64,000 nt of DNA from Myxococcales bacterium (GTDB lineage: Bacteria; Myxococcota_A; Bradymonadia; UBA7976; UBA1532): assembly GCA_020633465.1 (NCBI GenBank), contig JACKDN010000015.1:124001-188000 (forward strand), read 5' to 3'. Each line of letters opens with the position of its first letter. Position 1 is the first letter of the stretch. Shown here in pieces: positions 51,465-60,694 of the stretch. The translations under genes and the position numbers were made by a program. The notes under the pieces are model-generated. The model was not told where the DNA came from, ran no database searches, and saw only the letters and a program-made list of their open reading frames with translations.

Positions 51465-51493
51465 CCTCGGCGCCGCGCGCGGCCGCGCCGAGG
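51465..51493 (+). terminator. Stem-loop between carB and greA
   Basis: A perfect 9-bp stem (CCTCGGCGC with GCGCCGAGG) and an 11-base GC loop, 8 bases after the carB stop. No T run follows, so it may be a Rho-type end or an RNA-stabilising structure rather than an intrinsic terminator. Confidence 0.5.
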
Positions 51494-51527
51494 CCGCAGC
51501 CGCGAGCCGCGCCCGAGAGGAGCCCCG

Positions 51528-52001
51528 ATGGACCGGATGCCCATGACCCAGGCCGGCTACGAGCGCATGCGCGCCGAGCTGAAGCGCCTCAAGACCGTCG
51601 AGCGTCGCGACGTCGCCGCCCTGATCGAAGAGGCGCGCAGCCACGGCGATCTGCGCGAGAACGCGGATTACGACGCGGCCAAGGAGAAGCAGGGCATGCT
51701 CGAGGCCAACATCCGCGACCTCGAGGACAAGCTGGCCCGCGCCGAGGTGATCGACGTGTCGAAGCTGGGCGGCGACAAGGTGGTGTTCGGGGCCACGGTC
51801 ACGCTGTACGACATCGACGCCGACGAAGAGAAGACGGTCACGATCGTGGGCGAGCTCGAGGCCGACGCGAAGGCGGGGCGCATCTCGGTCAGCTCGCCCC
51901 TGGCGCGGGGCCTGATCGGCAAGCAGGTCGACGACGTCGCGCGCATCCAGACCCCGGGGGGCACCCGGGAATACGAGATCAGCGAGGTGTCGTTCGAGTG
52001 A
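51528..52001 (+). CDS. greA: Transcription elongation factor GreA
   Basis: 157-residue secondary-channel factor that stimulates RNA cleavage by backtracked RNA polymerase. N-terminal antiparallel coiled coil with the conserved tip EEARSHGDLRENADYDAAKE (acidic residues that coordinate the second magnesium), then the FKBP-like C-terminal domain (TVTIVGELEADAKAGRISVS, SPLARGLIGKQVDD). ATG with GAGAGGAG seven bases upstream. Normal length; intact. Confidence 0.95.
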   Translation: MDRMPMTQAGYERMRAELKRLKTVERRDVAALIEEARSHGDLRENADYDAAKEKQGMLEANIRDLEDKLARAEVIDVSKLGGDKVVFGATVTLYDIDADEEKTVTIVGELEADAKAGRISVSSPLARGLIGKQVDDVARIQTPGGTREYEISEVSFE

Positions 52002-52297
52002 GGGTCGCGCCGCGGCCGACGCCGGCGGCGCCGACAGCCGGGCGTGAGAAAATGCACGCCCCCCTCGTGCGGCCCCCCGGCGCGCGCCGCGCGCTTCCCA
52101 TCGAACGACCGCAAAGCCGCACGGCGCGGGGCCTTCCGGCCGCCGCGTCGCATCGGGGACGCAGCCCTAACGTTTCTGTGGCGCGTCCCTTGCAGAAGCC
52201 GTCGAGGACTCGGGCGCCGCGCGTCAAGCCACGCACGGCGCCAACCAATCGAAGATGAACCGGCAGTCCAGGTCGAGGCGCCGGGAGGGGTGAGCAC
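52002..52297. other. 296-base gap before the metzincin genes
   Basis: No gene recognised. Short open frames here read Arg/Pro-rich and lack ribosome-binding sites. The stretch near 52,165-52,180 (CCCTAACGTTTCTGTGG) is the least GC-rich and may hold a promoter for the metzincin operon, but no convincing -35/-10 pair was found. GGGAGGGG lies just before the first metzincin ATG. Confidence 0.5.
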
Positions 52298-55200
52298 ATG
52301 CAGCTTTGGCGAAAGCTCGCGGTGGGCGTCGCAGTGGCGTTGGCCGGGCTCGTCGGGTGTGCGGAGCAGGTCGACGACGTCGATCGCGTGCAGCCGCACT
52401 ACACGAAGAAGTCGCTGCTCGAGGGCGAGTGGTACTTCCGGCAGACGATCGTCGATCGTCCGCCCGAGTACATCTACCCGTTCACGGGCATCGAGGGGTC
52501 GCTCGAGAAGGTCCGCTGGGAGATCCGCGAGGATCTGCTCATCGCCTACCGCACCTACGAGGCGGTGCCCGGCCTGGACTTCGACGAGACCGCCCCCGGC
52601 GCGCGGTTCAAGGGTGATCCCGTCGCGATCTACGCGATCGAGGAGCACTTCGACATCATCCGCGACTTCAACCGCCAGACCGGCGAGCAGGGCAACGTGC
52701 TCGTCGAGGACGGCTCGCTGCGCCCCTGGCACGAGCGCGAGTACATGCGGGTCGACTGGGCGCACAACCTGGTGACCGATGGCTCGAACCTGAGCGACCT
52801 GGTCACGGCCAACTCGATCAACAACGCGACCACCTACTGGGTGCGTGAGGACGAGGCCTTCAACCCCGACCACATGCAGCAGGAAGACGACTTCATCATG
52901 TTCACCAGCACGTACATGGTGAACGACGGTGGGTACGCCTGCTTCATCGAGTACGGCGCGCCGGTCGCTGGCGGCGTGCCCTGCGGCGCCGTCGAGGTCA
53001 AGCTGCGCTCGGCCTTCTCGAAGATCGATCCGGAGGAGGTCGCCCAGTTCGAGCCGGTGGCCTACGACGATCGCATCAAGCTGCGGGATCCCGCCGAGAG
53101 CTTCACCGATCGCAACGGCAACGGTGTCTACGACGCCGCCGAGCACTTCGTCGACGCCAACGGCAACGGCACCTACGACAGCGGCGAAGAGTACGTCGAT
53201 CGCGACGGCGACGGCAGCTGGAACGCCGCCGAGCCCTTCACCGACGCCAACGAGAACGGTCGCTGGGACGACGCCACCCCCGTCAAGTTCGTGACCCTCT
53301 CGGTGGGCCCGGAGAAGGACAGCCTCGTCGACGTCGCCTGCACCCCCGAGGTGCTCGACGCCGCCGGCCCCGACGTGACGCTCGCCGACTGCCGCGACCT
53401 GCAGTTCGACCTCATGGGTCGCTTCGGCTTCTTCCGCAGCGAGCGCAACCGCTACGACCGGCTCAACGGCGGCAACCTCGACGCGCAGCGCGAGTGGTAC
53501 GCCAACCACCACCAGATGTGGAAGGCCACCAAGGACGACCAGGGCCGCACGCTGCCCCCGAGCCAGCGCGAGCTGCGCCCGATCGTCTACTACGTCAACA
53601 CCAACTTCCCCGCCGATCTCGAGGGGATGGTGGTCAAGCTGGGCAAGGACTGGGACGCCGCCTTCATGAAGGCCGCGATGGTCGCGACCGGCAAGAGCGC
53701 CGAGGAGATCCGCAACCAGCTGAAGCGCGACTTCGAGCAGAGCGGCGAGCAGGCGTCCTTCCTGAGCGACGCGGACTACGGTGAGTCGGGCCCGGGCCAG
53801 CTGTTCCAGATCCGCCGCAACAACTGCTCGACCCAGTTCATCGGCGCCTACCTCGATCGCAACCCGCGCATGGCCGACGTCGTCGACGAGGCCACCGAGG
53901 GCCAGGGCCTGCTGGCCGGCAACATGGAGAAGACCTGCGCGGGCCTGCGCTACCACAGCCGCCAGCGCAAGGGCGTCGAGCCCTTCACCTGGCAGCAGAT
54001 GGGCGACCTGCGCTTCAGCTACGTGTGGTGGATCAACGAGGAGGAGCCCAACGGTCCCCTCGGCTACGGTCCCTCGTCGGCGGACATCGAGAACGGTCAC
54101 ATCGTCAGCGGCAACGCCTACGTCTACGGCGCGGCCCTCGACAACTACGCCCGCGGCGCGGCGGACACCATCCGCGCGCTGAACGGCGAGCTCGACCTCG
54201 AGCACATCATCGACGGCCGCCACTACCTCGACTGGCTCGAGAGCGGCTCGACGACGGTGACCAGCATGAACCTCGAGGTGAACGAGGACTTCCAGAAGGA
54301 GATCTCGCGCCGCATCGGGTCGAACCGCATGGAGGGCTATCGGTCGTTCAAGAAGGCCGACGGCGGCATCGACAAGGCCGCGATGAAGCGCCACATGCGC
54401 GATCGGCTGCGCCGCCCCCAGCAGAGCGATCCGCTGGCGACCGCCATCAACGGCCCGGTGCACGAGGGCCGGGCGCGGCTCGAGGCCCTCAAGCGGGATC
54501 CCGAGTTCCGCGCCCGGATGGTCACCGACGAGATGCTGCAGGTGGTCGGGCCCTTCTTCGGCTGGCGGCCGGGCGAGCCCGTCCCCGACGAGATGATGGA
54601 TCTGGCCTTCGAGATGACGGTCGATCCCGGCGCCCTGCGCGACGCGCGCATGGAGCGGCTGAAGGTCGCGGCCGACAACAACGTGTACATGGCCGACTTC
54701 CTCGACGACCAGATCGTCGGCCTCGCCCTCGAGCTGAAGGGCCTCGACCCCGAGGAGATCTACCAGGAGCTGCGCAAGCAGATCTTCGAGGCGGTCATGC
54801 TGCACGAGATCGGCCACACGGTCGGCCTGACCCACAACTTCCAGGCCTCGTTCGACGCCCTCAACTACCAGGACGACTTCTGGCGCATCCGCACCGAGAC
54901 GTCGCAGGGCGAGTGGAAGAACCAGCGCCTGCCCGAGTACCGCTACGCCTCGATCATGGACTACGGCAGCCGGTTCAACTCGGACACCAAGGGCCTCGGC
55001 AAGTACGACTACGCCGCGATCCAGTTCGTGTACGGCGGCCACGTCGAGCAGTTCGCCGAGGGCGTCAACGTGCCCGGCCGGCTCGACATCGAGCTGGAGT
55101 TCAACGACTACAGCAAGATCCCCGACATGCTCGGCGGTGACATCGCCAACATCACCAAGCGCGTGCCGCGCCCGATGCAGGACGTGATGGCCGAGCGGCG

Positions 55201-56482
55201 CGAGGGCGTGCTGCGCAACGCCGAGCTGTTCGCCGCCAACCCGGGGCGCAGCGGCGCCGACTTCTGGGTCGACCGCACGGTGCCCTTCGCCTACTGCGCG
55301 GACGGCTTCAACGGCGACCTGAAGTGCCGCACCTGGGACGACGGCGCCAACCACGCCGAGGCGGTGGCGTCGGCCATCGACCGGTACTGGAACTACTTCA
55401 TCTTCAACGCGTACCGCCGCAACCGCGAGGAGGGCGCGTTCATCAACGGCTTCTTCGGCCGGCAGGACCGCCTGGCCGAGTACCTGGCGTACCCCTGGAA
55501 GTACTACTACTTCTACGACGCCTACCCGGTGGACGTGCGCGAGGACCTGCTGAAGGCGGCCATGCTGGGCCTGAACTTCATCAACCAGGTCATGGGTACG
55601 CCGGAGCCGGGCCGCTACTGCAACGCCAGCGGCATGTACTACCCGTCGTACTTCTTCAGCTTCGCCGATCAGCGGAACTGCGAGTCGGTGTCGGTGCCCA
55701 TCGGCGTCGGCCGCAACCTGTACATCGACTTCAGCGACGACTACGTCTACCGCATCAACTTCATCGGTCTGTACTACGACAAGATCAACTTCGCCGGGCA
55801 GCTGGCCGACACGTTCACCCAGTTCTTCCGGCTGACCGACGACACCGACGATCGCCAGTACACCATCGGCTACTACCTGGCCTTCCAGGACGAGCTGTTG
55901 GAGCTGAGCCGCGACATGATGTTCAGCGCGCTGGGCTATGTCCGCCCGGGCAGCGTGTTCAACAACTTCGTCATCGACGGCACCGTCCGGCCGCAGCTGC
56001 TGGTGGATCCGCGCAACTTCGGCGGCGACCGGGTGGCCGACACCACGACGCCGCGCATCTTCTCGCGGGTGCCCTACAACCTGCTGTGGCAGAGCCTGGC
56101 GCTGCAGACGATCTACAACTCGAACAGCTCGGATCGGCACACCGACTTCGTCGAGTACCTGATGCTCAACGAGAAGGGCTCGGGCGACGACCGCGCGGTG
56201 GCCGACGACGCCGACAAGGTGGAGTTCACCCACCCGTTCACCGGCTCGACCTACGTGGCGGTGCAGTCCTCGGACGGCAAGTCGCTGGCCTACGACCTCG
56301 TCGAGCTGGCCAACCAGATCGTCGAGCAGGACTGGGAGCCGGCGCGAGCGGCCTACGAGGCCGATCCGTCGAACGAGGCCGCGCGTGAGCGCTTCGAGGA
56401 CGAGGACTACGCGCTGCAGAACGTCGTCGAGCTGATGGACGACATGCGGCAGCTCAAGTCCTGGGTCGACTACGGGCAGTGA
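52298..56482 (+). CDS. Secreted metzincin-type zinc metalloprotease lipoprotein with EF-hand-like insert
   Basis: 1394-residue predicted lipoprotein (signal GVAVALAGLVGC, lipobox Cys). The zinc motif HEIGHTVGLTHNFQAS (His836, Glu837, His840, His846) and the methionine turn YASIMDYG are those of metzincins, resembling the Met-zincin family PF16313. Unlike its neighbour it carries four tandem Asp/Asn/Gly-rich units at about 267-328 (FTDRNGNGVYDAAEH, FVDANGNGTYDSGEE, YVDRDGDGSWNAAEP, FTDANENGRWDD), likely calcium-binding. Large N- and C-terminal regions align with the second copy. Probably anchored at the outer membrane and acting on external protein. Followed by its paralog after 74 bases. Confidence 0.9.
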   Translation: MQLWRKLAVGVAVALAGLVGCAEQVDDVDRVQPHYTKKSLLEGEWYFRQTIVDRPPEYIYPFTGIEGSLEKVRWEIREDLLIAYRTYEAVPGLDFDETAPGARFKGDPVAIYAIEEHFDIIRDFNRQTGEQGNVLVEDGSLRPWHEREYMRVDWAHNLVTDGSNLSDLVTANSINNATTYWVREDEAFNPDHMQQEDDFIMFTSTYMVNDGGYACFIEYGAPVAGGVPCGAVEVKLRSAFSKIDPEEVAQFEPVAYDDRIKLRDPAESFTDRNGNGVYDAAEHFVDANGNGTYDSGEEYVDRDGDGSWNAAEPFTDANENGRWDDATPVKFVTLSVGPEKDSLVDVACTPEVLDAAGPDVTLADCRDLQFDLMGRFGFFRSERNRYDRLNGGNLDAQREWYANHHQMWKATKDDQGRTLPPSQRELRPIVYYVNTNFPADLEGMVVKLGKDWDAAFMKAAMVATGKSAEEIRNQLKRDFEQSGEQASFLSDADYGESGPGQLFQIRRNNCSTQFIGAYLDRNPRMADVVDEATEGQGLLAGNMEKTCAGLRYHSRQRKGVEPFTWQQMGDLRFSYVWWINEEEPNGPLGYGPSSADIENGHIVSGNAYVYGAALDNYARGAADTIRALNGELDLEHIIDGRHYLDWLESGSTTVTSMNLEVNEDFQKEISRRIGSNRMEGYRSFKKADGGIDKAAMKRHMRDRLRRPQQSDPLATAINGPVHEGRARLEALKRDPEFRARMVTDEMLQVVGPFFGWRPGEPVPDEMMDLAFEMTVDPGALRDARMERLKVAADNNVYMADFLDDQIVGLALELKGLDPEEIYQELRKQIFEAVMLHEIGHTVGLTHNFQASFDALNYQDDFWRIRTETSQGEWKNQRLPEYRYASIMDYGSRFNSDTKGLGKYDYAAIQFVYGGHVEQFAEGVNVPGRLDIELEFNDYSKIPDMLGGDIANITKRVPRPMQDVMAERREGVLRNAELFAANPGRSGADFWVDRTVPFAYCADGFNGDLKCRTWDDGANHAEAVASAIDRYWNYFIFNAYRRNREEGAFINGFFGRQDRLAEYLAYPWKYYYFYDAYPVDVREDLLKAAMLGLNFINQVMGTPEPGRYCNASGMYYPSYFFSFADQRNCESVSVPIGVGRNLYIDFSDDYVYRINFIGLYYDKINFAGQLADTFTQFFRLTDDTDDRQYTIGYYLAFQDELLELSRDMMFSALGYVRPGSVFNNFVIDGTVRPQLLVDPRNFGGDRVADTTTPRIFSRVPYNLLWQSLALQTIYNSNSSDRHTDFVEYLMLNEKGSGDDRAVADDADKVEFTHPFTGSTYVAVQSSDGKSLAYDLVELANQIVEQDWEPARAAYEADPSNEAARERFEDEDYALQNVVELMDDMRQLKSWVDYGQ

Positions 56483-56556
56483 GGCGCACGATGAACGCGA
56501 CGAACACGAAGCGATCCATGCACGGCGCCCGCCGCAACCCACGGAAGGAAGTTTTC

Positions 56557-59500
56557 ATGCGCCTGAGCACGACCCTGGCCCTGCTGGCCGCGGCGACCGT
56601 GGGACTCCTCGCGGGCTGCGCCGAGCCGGTGGACGACATCAACACGGTGCAGCCGCACTACGTGTCCAAGGCCCTCTTCGAGGGTGAGTGGTACTACAAG
56701 CAGACGATCACCGACGTCTCCCCCGAGGTGTCGGTGGGCTTCGTCGGCCTCGAGGGCAGCCTCGAGAAGATCCGCTGGGAGATCCGCGAGGACCAGCTGC
56801 TGGCCTACCGGGTGCACGAGGCGGTGCCCGGCCTCGACCAGAACGACAACGCCGACGTGCCGGGCGCCGAGTACAAGGGCGATCCGGTCGCGAAGTTCGA
56901 CATCATCAAGCACTTCGACATCCGCCGGGGCTACAGCACCTCGACGGGTGAGGAGACCAACGAGATCGTCGAGAACGCGAGCGACCGTCCCTGGCACGAG
57001 CGCGACTACATGCGCATCGACTGGGGCAGCAACAACGCGCAGGGCCCCGTCGACCTCGCCGGCATCTTCACGGTGTGGTCGCAGGCGAACGACTACGTGC
57101 GCGAGACCGAGATCTTCGATCCCGATCACCTGCAGGTGACCGAGGACTACATCTCGATCACCAACCTGGCGGTGATGGAGGCCGATCTGGCCACCTGCTA
57201 CTACAGCTACGGCGGCTTCAACTGCGGCGCCGGGCACGTGCGCATCCGGTCGTCGTTCGCCAAGATCGATCCCGCGGACGCCGAGCAGTTCGAGCCGCGC
57301 GAGTACCTCGACAACATCCCGCTGAAGGACGACGACGGCCGCATCCTGCGCACCGTCAGCCTCCGCCTGGGCAACGGCGACGACGTGGCCGAGTTCGCGT
57401 GCACGCCCGAGTTCATGGACTTCCTCGACCAGCTGACCGCGCCCGGCTACTTCACCTTCCAGGACGACTGCCGCGAGGTCCGCTACCCGCAGTTCGAGCG
57501 CTTCGGCTTCTTCCGCACCGAGCGGTACAAGTACGACCGCCGGGTGGGCGGCGGCCACGACGACAACCGCGAGTGGTACGCCAACATCCACAACATCTGG
57601 AAGAACCCGGTGGCCGCCGACGGGTCGATGCGCCCGGCCAGCGAGCGCGAGCTGCGCCCGGTGGTGTACTACACGAACCCCGGCTACCCCGCCGACCTCG
57701 AGGCCGTCGCGGGCCGCATGGCCAACGACTGGGACGAGGCCTTCATCAAGACCGCGATGGCGGCGACCGGCAAGACGGAGACCGAGATCCGCGACCAGGT
57801 GGCGCGCGACTACGGCGTGCCCGACTGGGCCTACTTCGAGGGCGACGCGCTCAAGCAGGGCGGCATGTTCCAGATCCGCCGCAACACCTGCTCGAAGCAG
57901 GGCATCGAGGCCTACGTCGCCAAGTACCCGGAGCTGGCCGACGTGGTCGCCGAGGCGACCGAGGGCGAAGAGCTGCTGGTGGGCAACTTCCAGCGCGTGT
58001 GCGCGGGCCTGACGCACTACAGCCGCGTGCGCAAGGTGGCCGAGCCCTTCGTCTGGCAGCAGGTCGGCGACGTGCGCTTCAACCACGTCAACTGGGTCAA
58101 CGAGCCGCAGCCCTCGGGCCCCCTGGGCTACGGGCCGTCGGCCGCCGATCCGGAGTCGGGCCGCATCATCACCGGCAGCGCGCACGTCTACGGCGCGGCC
58201 ATCGACACCTACGCCCGCTCGGCCGCCGACATCGTGCGCACGATGAACGAGGATCTCGACCTCGACGCGCTGATCTCGGGCGCCAGCTACGAGCAGTGGC
58301 TGCACCAGTCGAACACCTTCGCCGACATGGAGATGGAGCTGAAGCCGGGCACCTTCGACAAGATCAACGCGCGCCTCGGCGGCTTCAAGGTCGAGCAGGC
58401 CTACGGTGACTACAAGCTGCCCAACGGCAAGGTGGATCGCGCCGCGCTGATGCGGCAGATGAAGCGCCGGCTGGACAACCCGCACCCCGACGATCCGATG
58501 TACGAGGCCCTGCACGGGCCGGTCGATCTCGGCCGCGCGCGGCTGGAGCAGCTGAAGCAGGATCCCCGCTTCCGGTCGCGCCTGCTGACCCAGGAGCACC
58601 TGCAGCTGGTCCGGCCGCTGTTCGGCGCGCAGCCGGGCGACGAGGTCACCGACGAGATGGAGGCGGCCGCCGTCGACCTGGCGGTCGATCCGAAGGCCTT
58701 CGGCGAGCAGATGCGCGCCCGCTTCAAGCACTTCTCGGATCGCAACATCTTCATGGCCGACTTCATCGACGACTCGGTCGTCGGCCAGGCGCTCGAGATG
58801 AAGGGCCTGGATCCGGAGGCGGTGTTCCTGCGCCTGCGCGAGCAGATCTTCCGCGCGGTCATGCTGCACGAGGTCGGCCACACCGTGGGCCTGACCCACA
58901 ACTTCCAGGCGTCGTTCGACGCCCTGAACTACCAGGACGAGTTCTGGCAGATTCGGGACGAGGTGCCGGAGAGCGAGTGGAACGCCGCGCGCCTGCCCGA
59001 GTACCGCTACGCCTCGATCATGGACTACGGCGCCCGGTTCAACTCGGACACCAAGGGCCTCGGCAAGTACGATCTGGCGGCGATCAAGTTCGCCTACGGT
59101 CGGGTGACCGAGGTCTTCGGCGACGACATCGACGTGGCCTCGACGCTCGACTTCGACGTCTTCGCCGACGGGTACGACGGCATCCCCGAGCTGCTCGGCG
59201 GCGACTACCGCAACATCACCAAGCGCAAGGACGTGCCCGAGCAGCGGGTGATGGCCGAGCGCCGGCAGGGCGTGCTGGACAACTCGCGGGTGTTCGCGGC
59301 CAACCAGAACACGCCCGCCGACGAGTTCTGGTTCAACCGCGAGGTGCCCTACGAGTACTGCTTCGACGTCTTCCGCGGCAACCTGCAGTGCCAGACCTGG
59401 GACGAGGGCGCCAGCGCGACGGAGCAGGTGCGGTCGGCCATCCAGAACTACTGGAACTACTACGTCTTCAACAACTACCGGCGCGGTCGCGGCGAGGTGA

Positions 59501-60558
59501 ACTTCCTCAACAGCTACTTCAGCCGGCAGGACCGCCTGTCGTGGTACCTGAGCAACCCGTTCCGCTACTTCTACTTCTACCAGCAGTGGGACATCGGGCT
59601 GCGCAACGACCTGTACCAGGCGTCGCTGATCGGCCTGAACTTCATCAACCAGGTGCTGGGCACGCCGCTGCCCGGTCGGCACTGCCTCGACCCGAACACG
59701 AACCGCTACGTGCCCGCCGAGATGATGGCGCCCGGCGCGGAGTGCGAGGCGTTCGACGTGCCGATCGGCACCGGCCGCGAGCAGTTCATCGACCTGAGCG
59801 ACGAGTACTACTACCAGGTCGACTACATCGGGTCGTACTACGACAAGGTGAACTTCCTGTACTACCTCACCGACACGTCGACCTCGTTCTTCCAGGTCAC
59901 GAACGTCGGTGACAACCGCGCCTTCTCGATCGGCTACTACCGCGTGTACCGCGAGGAGCTGCTGAAGCTGGTGCGGGACATGGTGTTCGCCTGGCTGGGC
60001 GACGGCGAGGGCGAGTCGTTCAGCAGCCTGGTCGCCACCGAGGGCGCGCCGGCCGAGCGCATCACGCCGCGCGCGCTGGTCGACAAGGAGGCCTTCGGTC
60101 AGGACGAGCAGATGGACGGCATGCCCCGTCTGTTCGCGCCGATCAGCTACAACATGGTGTGGCAGAGCCTGGTGCTGATGTCGGTCTTCAACACGTCGAC
60201 CTACGACTCGCAGACCGACTTCTCGAACTACCTGACGGTGGTCGAGAAGGGCTCGGGCGAGGACTTCGAGACGCCCGAGGGCTTCCGCCGCGCCAGCTTC
60301 ACCCACCCGCGCACCAAGGTGGTGTACGAGGCCGTGCAGACCCGCGACGGGCTGTCGATCAGCTACCCGCTGCTGCAGCGCGCTCAGGCCTACGTCGACA
60401 ACGTGTGGACGCCGGCCTACGACGCCCTGCAGGAGTCGCCGAACGACGACGCGACCCGGGACGCCTTCGAGGCGGCCGATCGCAAGCTCGAGGAGTACGC
60501 GGACCTGATCGGCGACCTGCGGCTGCTGCGCTCGGCGGTGGACTGGTCGAACGACTGA
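56557..60558 (+). CDS. Secreted metzincin-type zinc metalloprotease lipoprotein, paralog
   Basis: 1333-residue lipoprotein, clearly a tandem duplicate of the preceding gene (shared QPHY near the N-terminus, EGSLEKxRWEIRED, ASFDALNYQDxFW, RFNSDTKGLGKYD and a similar tail LRSAVDWSND). Signal TLALLAAATVGLLAGC. Zinc motif HEVGHTVGLTHNFQAS (His771, Glu772, His775, His781) and Met turn YASIMDYG are intact. It lacks the four-unit Asp/Asn/Gly insert, having a short IPLKDDDGRILRTVSLRL loop instead. The start ATG 56557 is chosen because AAGGAAG lies six bases upstream and a lipoprotein signal begins there; an ATG at 56491 would add 22 basic residues. Confidence 0.9.
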   Translation: MRLSTTLALLAAATVGLLAGCAEPVDDINTVQPHYVSKALFEGEWYYKQTITDVSPEVSVGFVGLEGSLEKIRWEIREDQLLAYRVHEAVPGLDQNDNADVPGAEYKGDPVAKFDIIKHFDIRRGYSTSTGEETNEIVENASDRPWHERDYMRIDWGSNNAQGPVDLAGIFTVWSQANDYVRETEIFDPDHLQVTEDYISITNLAVMEADLATCYYSYGGFNCGAGHVRIRSSFAKIDPADAEQFEPREYLDNIPLKDDDGRILRTVSLRLGNGDDVAEFACTPEFMDFLDQLTAPGYFTFQDDCREVRYPQFERFGFFRTERYKYDRRVGGGHDDNREWYANIHNIWKNPVAADGSMRPASERELRPVVYYTNPGYPADLEAVAGRMANDWDEAFIKTAMAATGKTETEIRDQVARDYGVPDWAYFEGDALKQGGMFQIRRNTCSKQGIEAYVAKYPELADVVAEATEGEELLVGNFQRVCAGLTHYSRVRKVAEPFVWQQVGDVRFNHVNWVNEPQPSGPLGYGPSAADPESGRIITGSAHVYGAAIDTYARSAADIVRTMNEDLDLDALISGASYEQWLHQSNTFADMEMELKPGTFDKINARLGGFKVEQAYGDYKLPNGKVDRAALMRQMKRRLDNPHPDDPMYEALHGPVDLGRARLEQLKQDPRFRSRLLTQEHLQLVRPLFGAQPGDEVTDEMEAAAVDLAVDPKAFGEQMRARFKHFSDRNIFMADFIDDSVVGQALEMKGLDPEAVFLRLREQIFRAVMLHEVGHTVGLTHNFQASFDALNYQDEFWQIRDEVPESEWNAARLPEYRYASIMDYGARFNSDTKGLGKYDLAAIKFAYGRVTEVFGDDIDVASTLDFDVFADGYDGIPELLGGDYRNITKRKDVPEQRVMAERRQGVLDNSRVFAANQNTPADEFWFNREVPYEYCFDVFRGNLQCQTWDEGASATEQVRSAIQNYWNYYVFNNYRRGRGEVNFLNSYFSRQDRLSWYLSNPFRYFYFYQQWDIGLRNDLYQASLIGLNFINQVLGTPLPGRHCLDPNTNRYVPAEMMAPGAECEAFDVPIGTGREQFIDLSDEYYYQVDYIGSYYDKVNFLYYLTDTSTSFFQVTNVGDNRAFSIGYYRVYREELLKLVRDMVFAWLGDGEGESFSSLVATEGAPAERITPRALVDKEAFGQDEQMDGMPRLFAPISYNMVWQSLVLMSVFNTSTYDSQTDFSNYLTVVEKGSGEDFETPEGFRRASFTHPRTKVVYEAVQTRDGLSISYPLLQRAQAYVDNVWTPAYDALQESPNDDATRDAFEAADRKLEEYADLIGDLRLLRSAVDWSND

Positions 60559-60571
60559 CGCTCGGCCCGCT

Positions 60572-60623
60572 CGGCGGCGCGCCACCCGGCGCGCCGCCGC
60601 CCGGACGACGCCGCCCGGCGTCG
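60572..60623 (+). terminator. Two tandem hairpins after the metzincin operon
   Basis: A perfect 12-bp stem with a 4-base loop (60572-60583 with 60588-60599) is followed by a 7-bp stem with a 4-base loop (60606-60612 with 60617-60623), 13 bases after the stop. No T run, but the next bases are pyrimidine-rich (CCCGCCTCTTCCCTGC). Confidence 0.6.
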
Positions 60624-60694
60624 CCCGCCTCTTCCCTGCACGCCCCGCGACGGCGCCCTTGACGCCCGGCCCTCGCCTGGCCGACAAGCGGCCC

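Noticed and set aside
60559..60694. Small coding frames after the second metzincin gene
   Set aside because: The stretch is explained by two perfect hairpins; the frames have no start signals.
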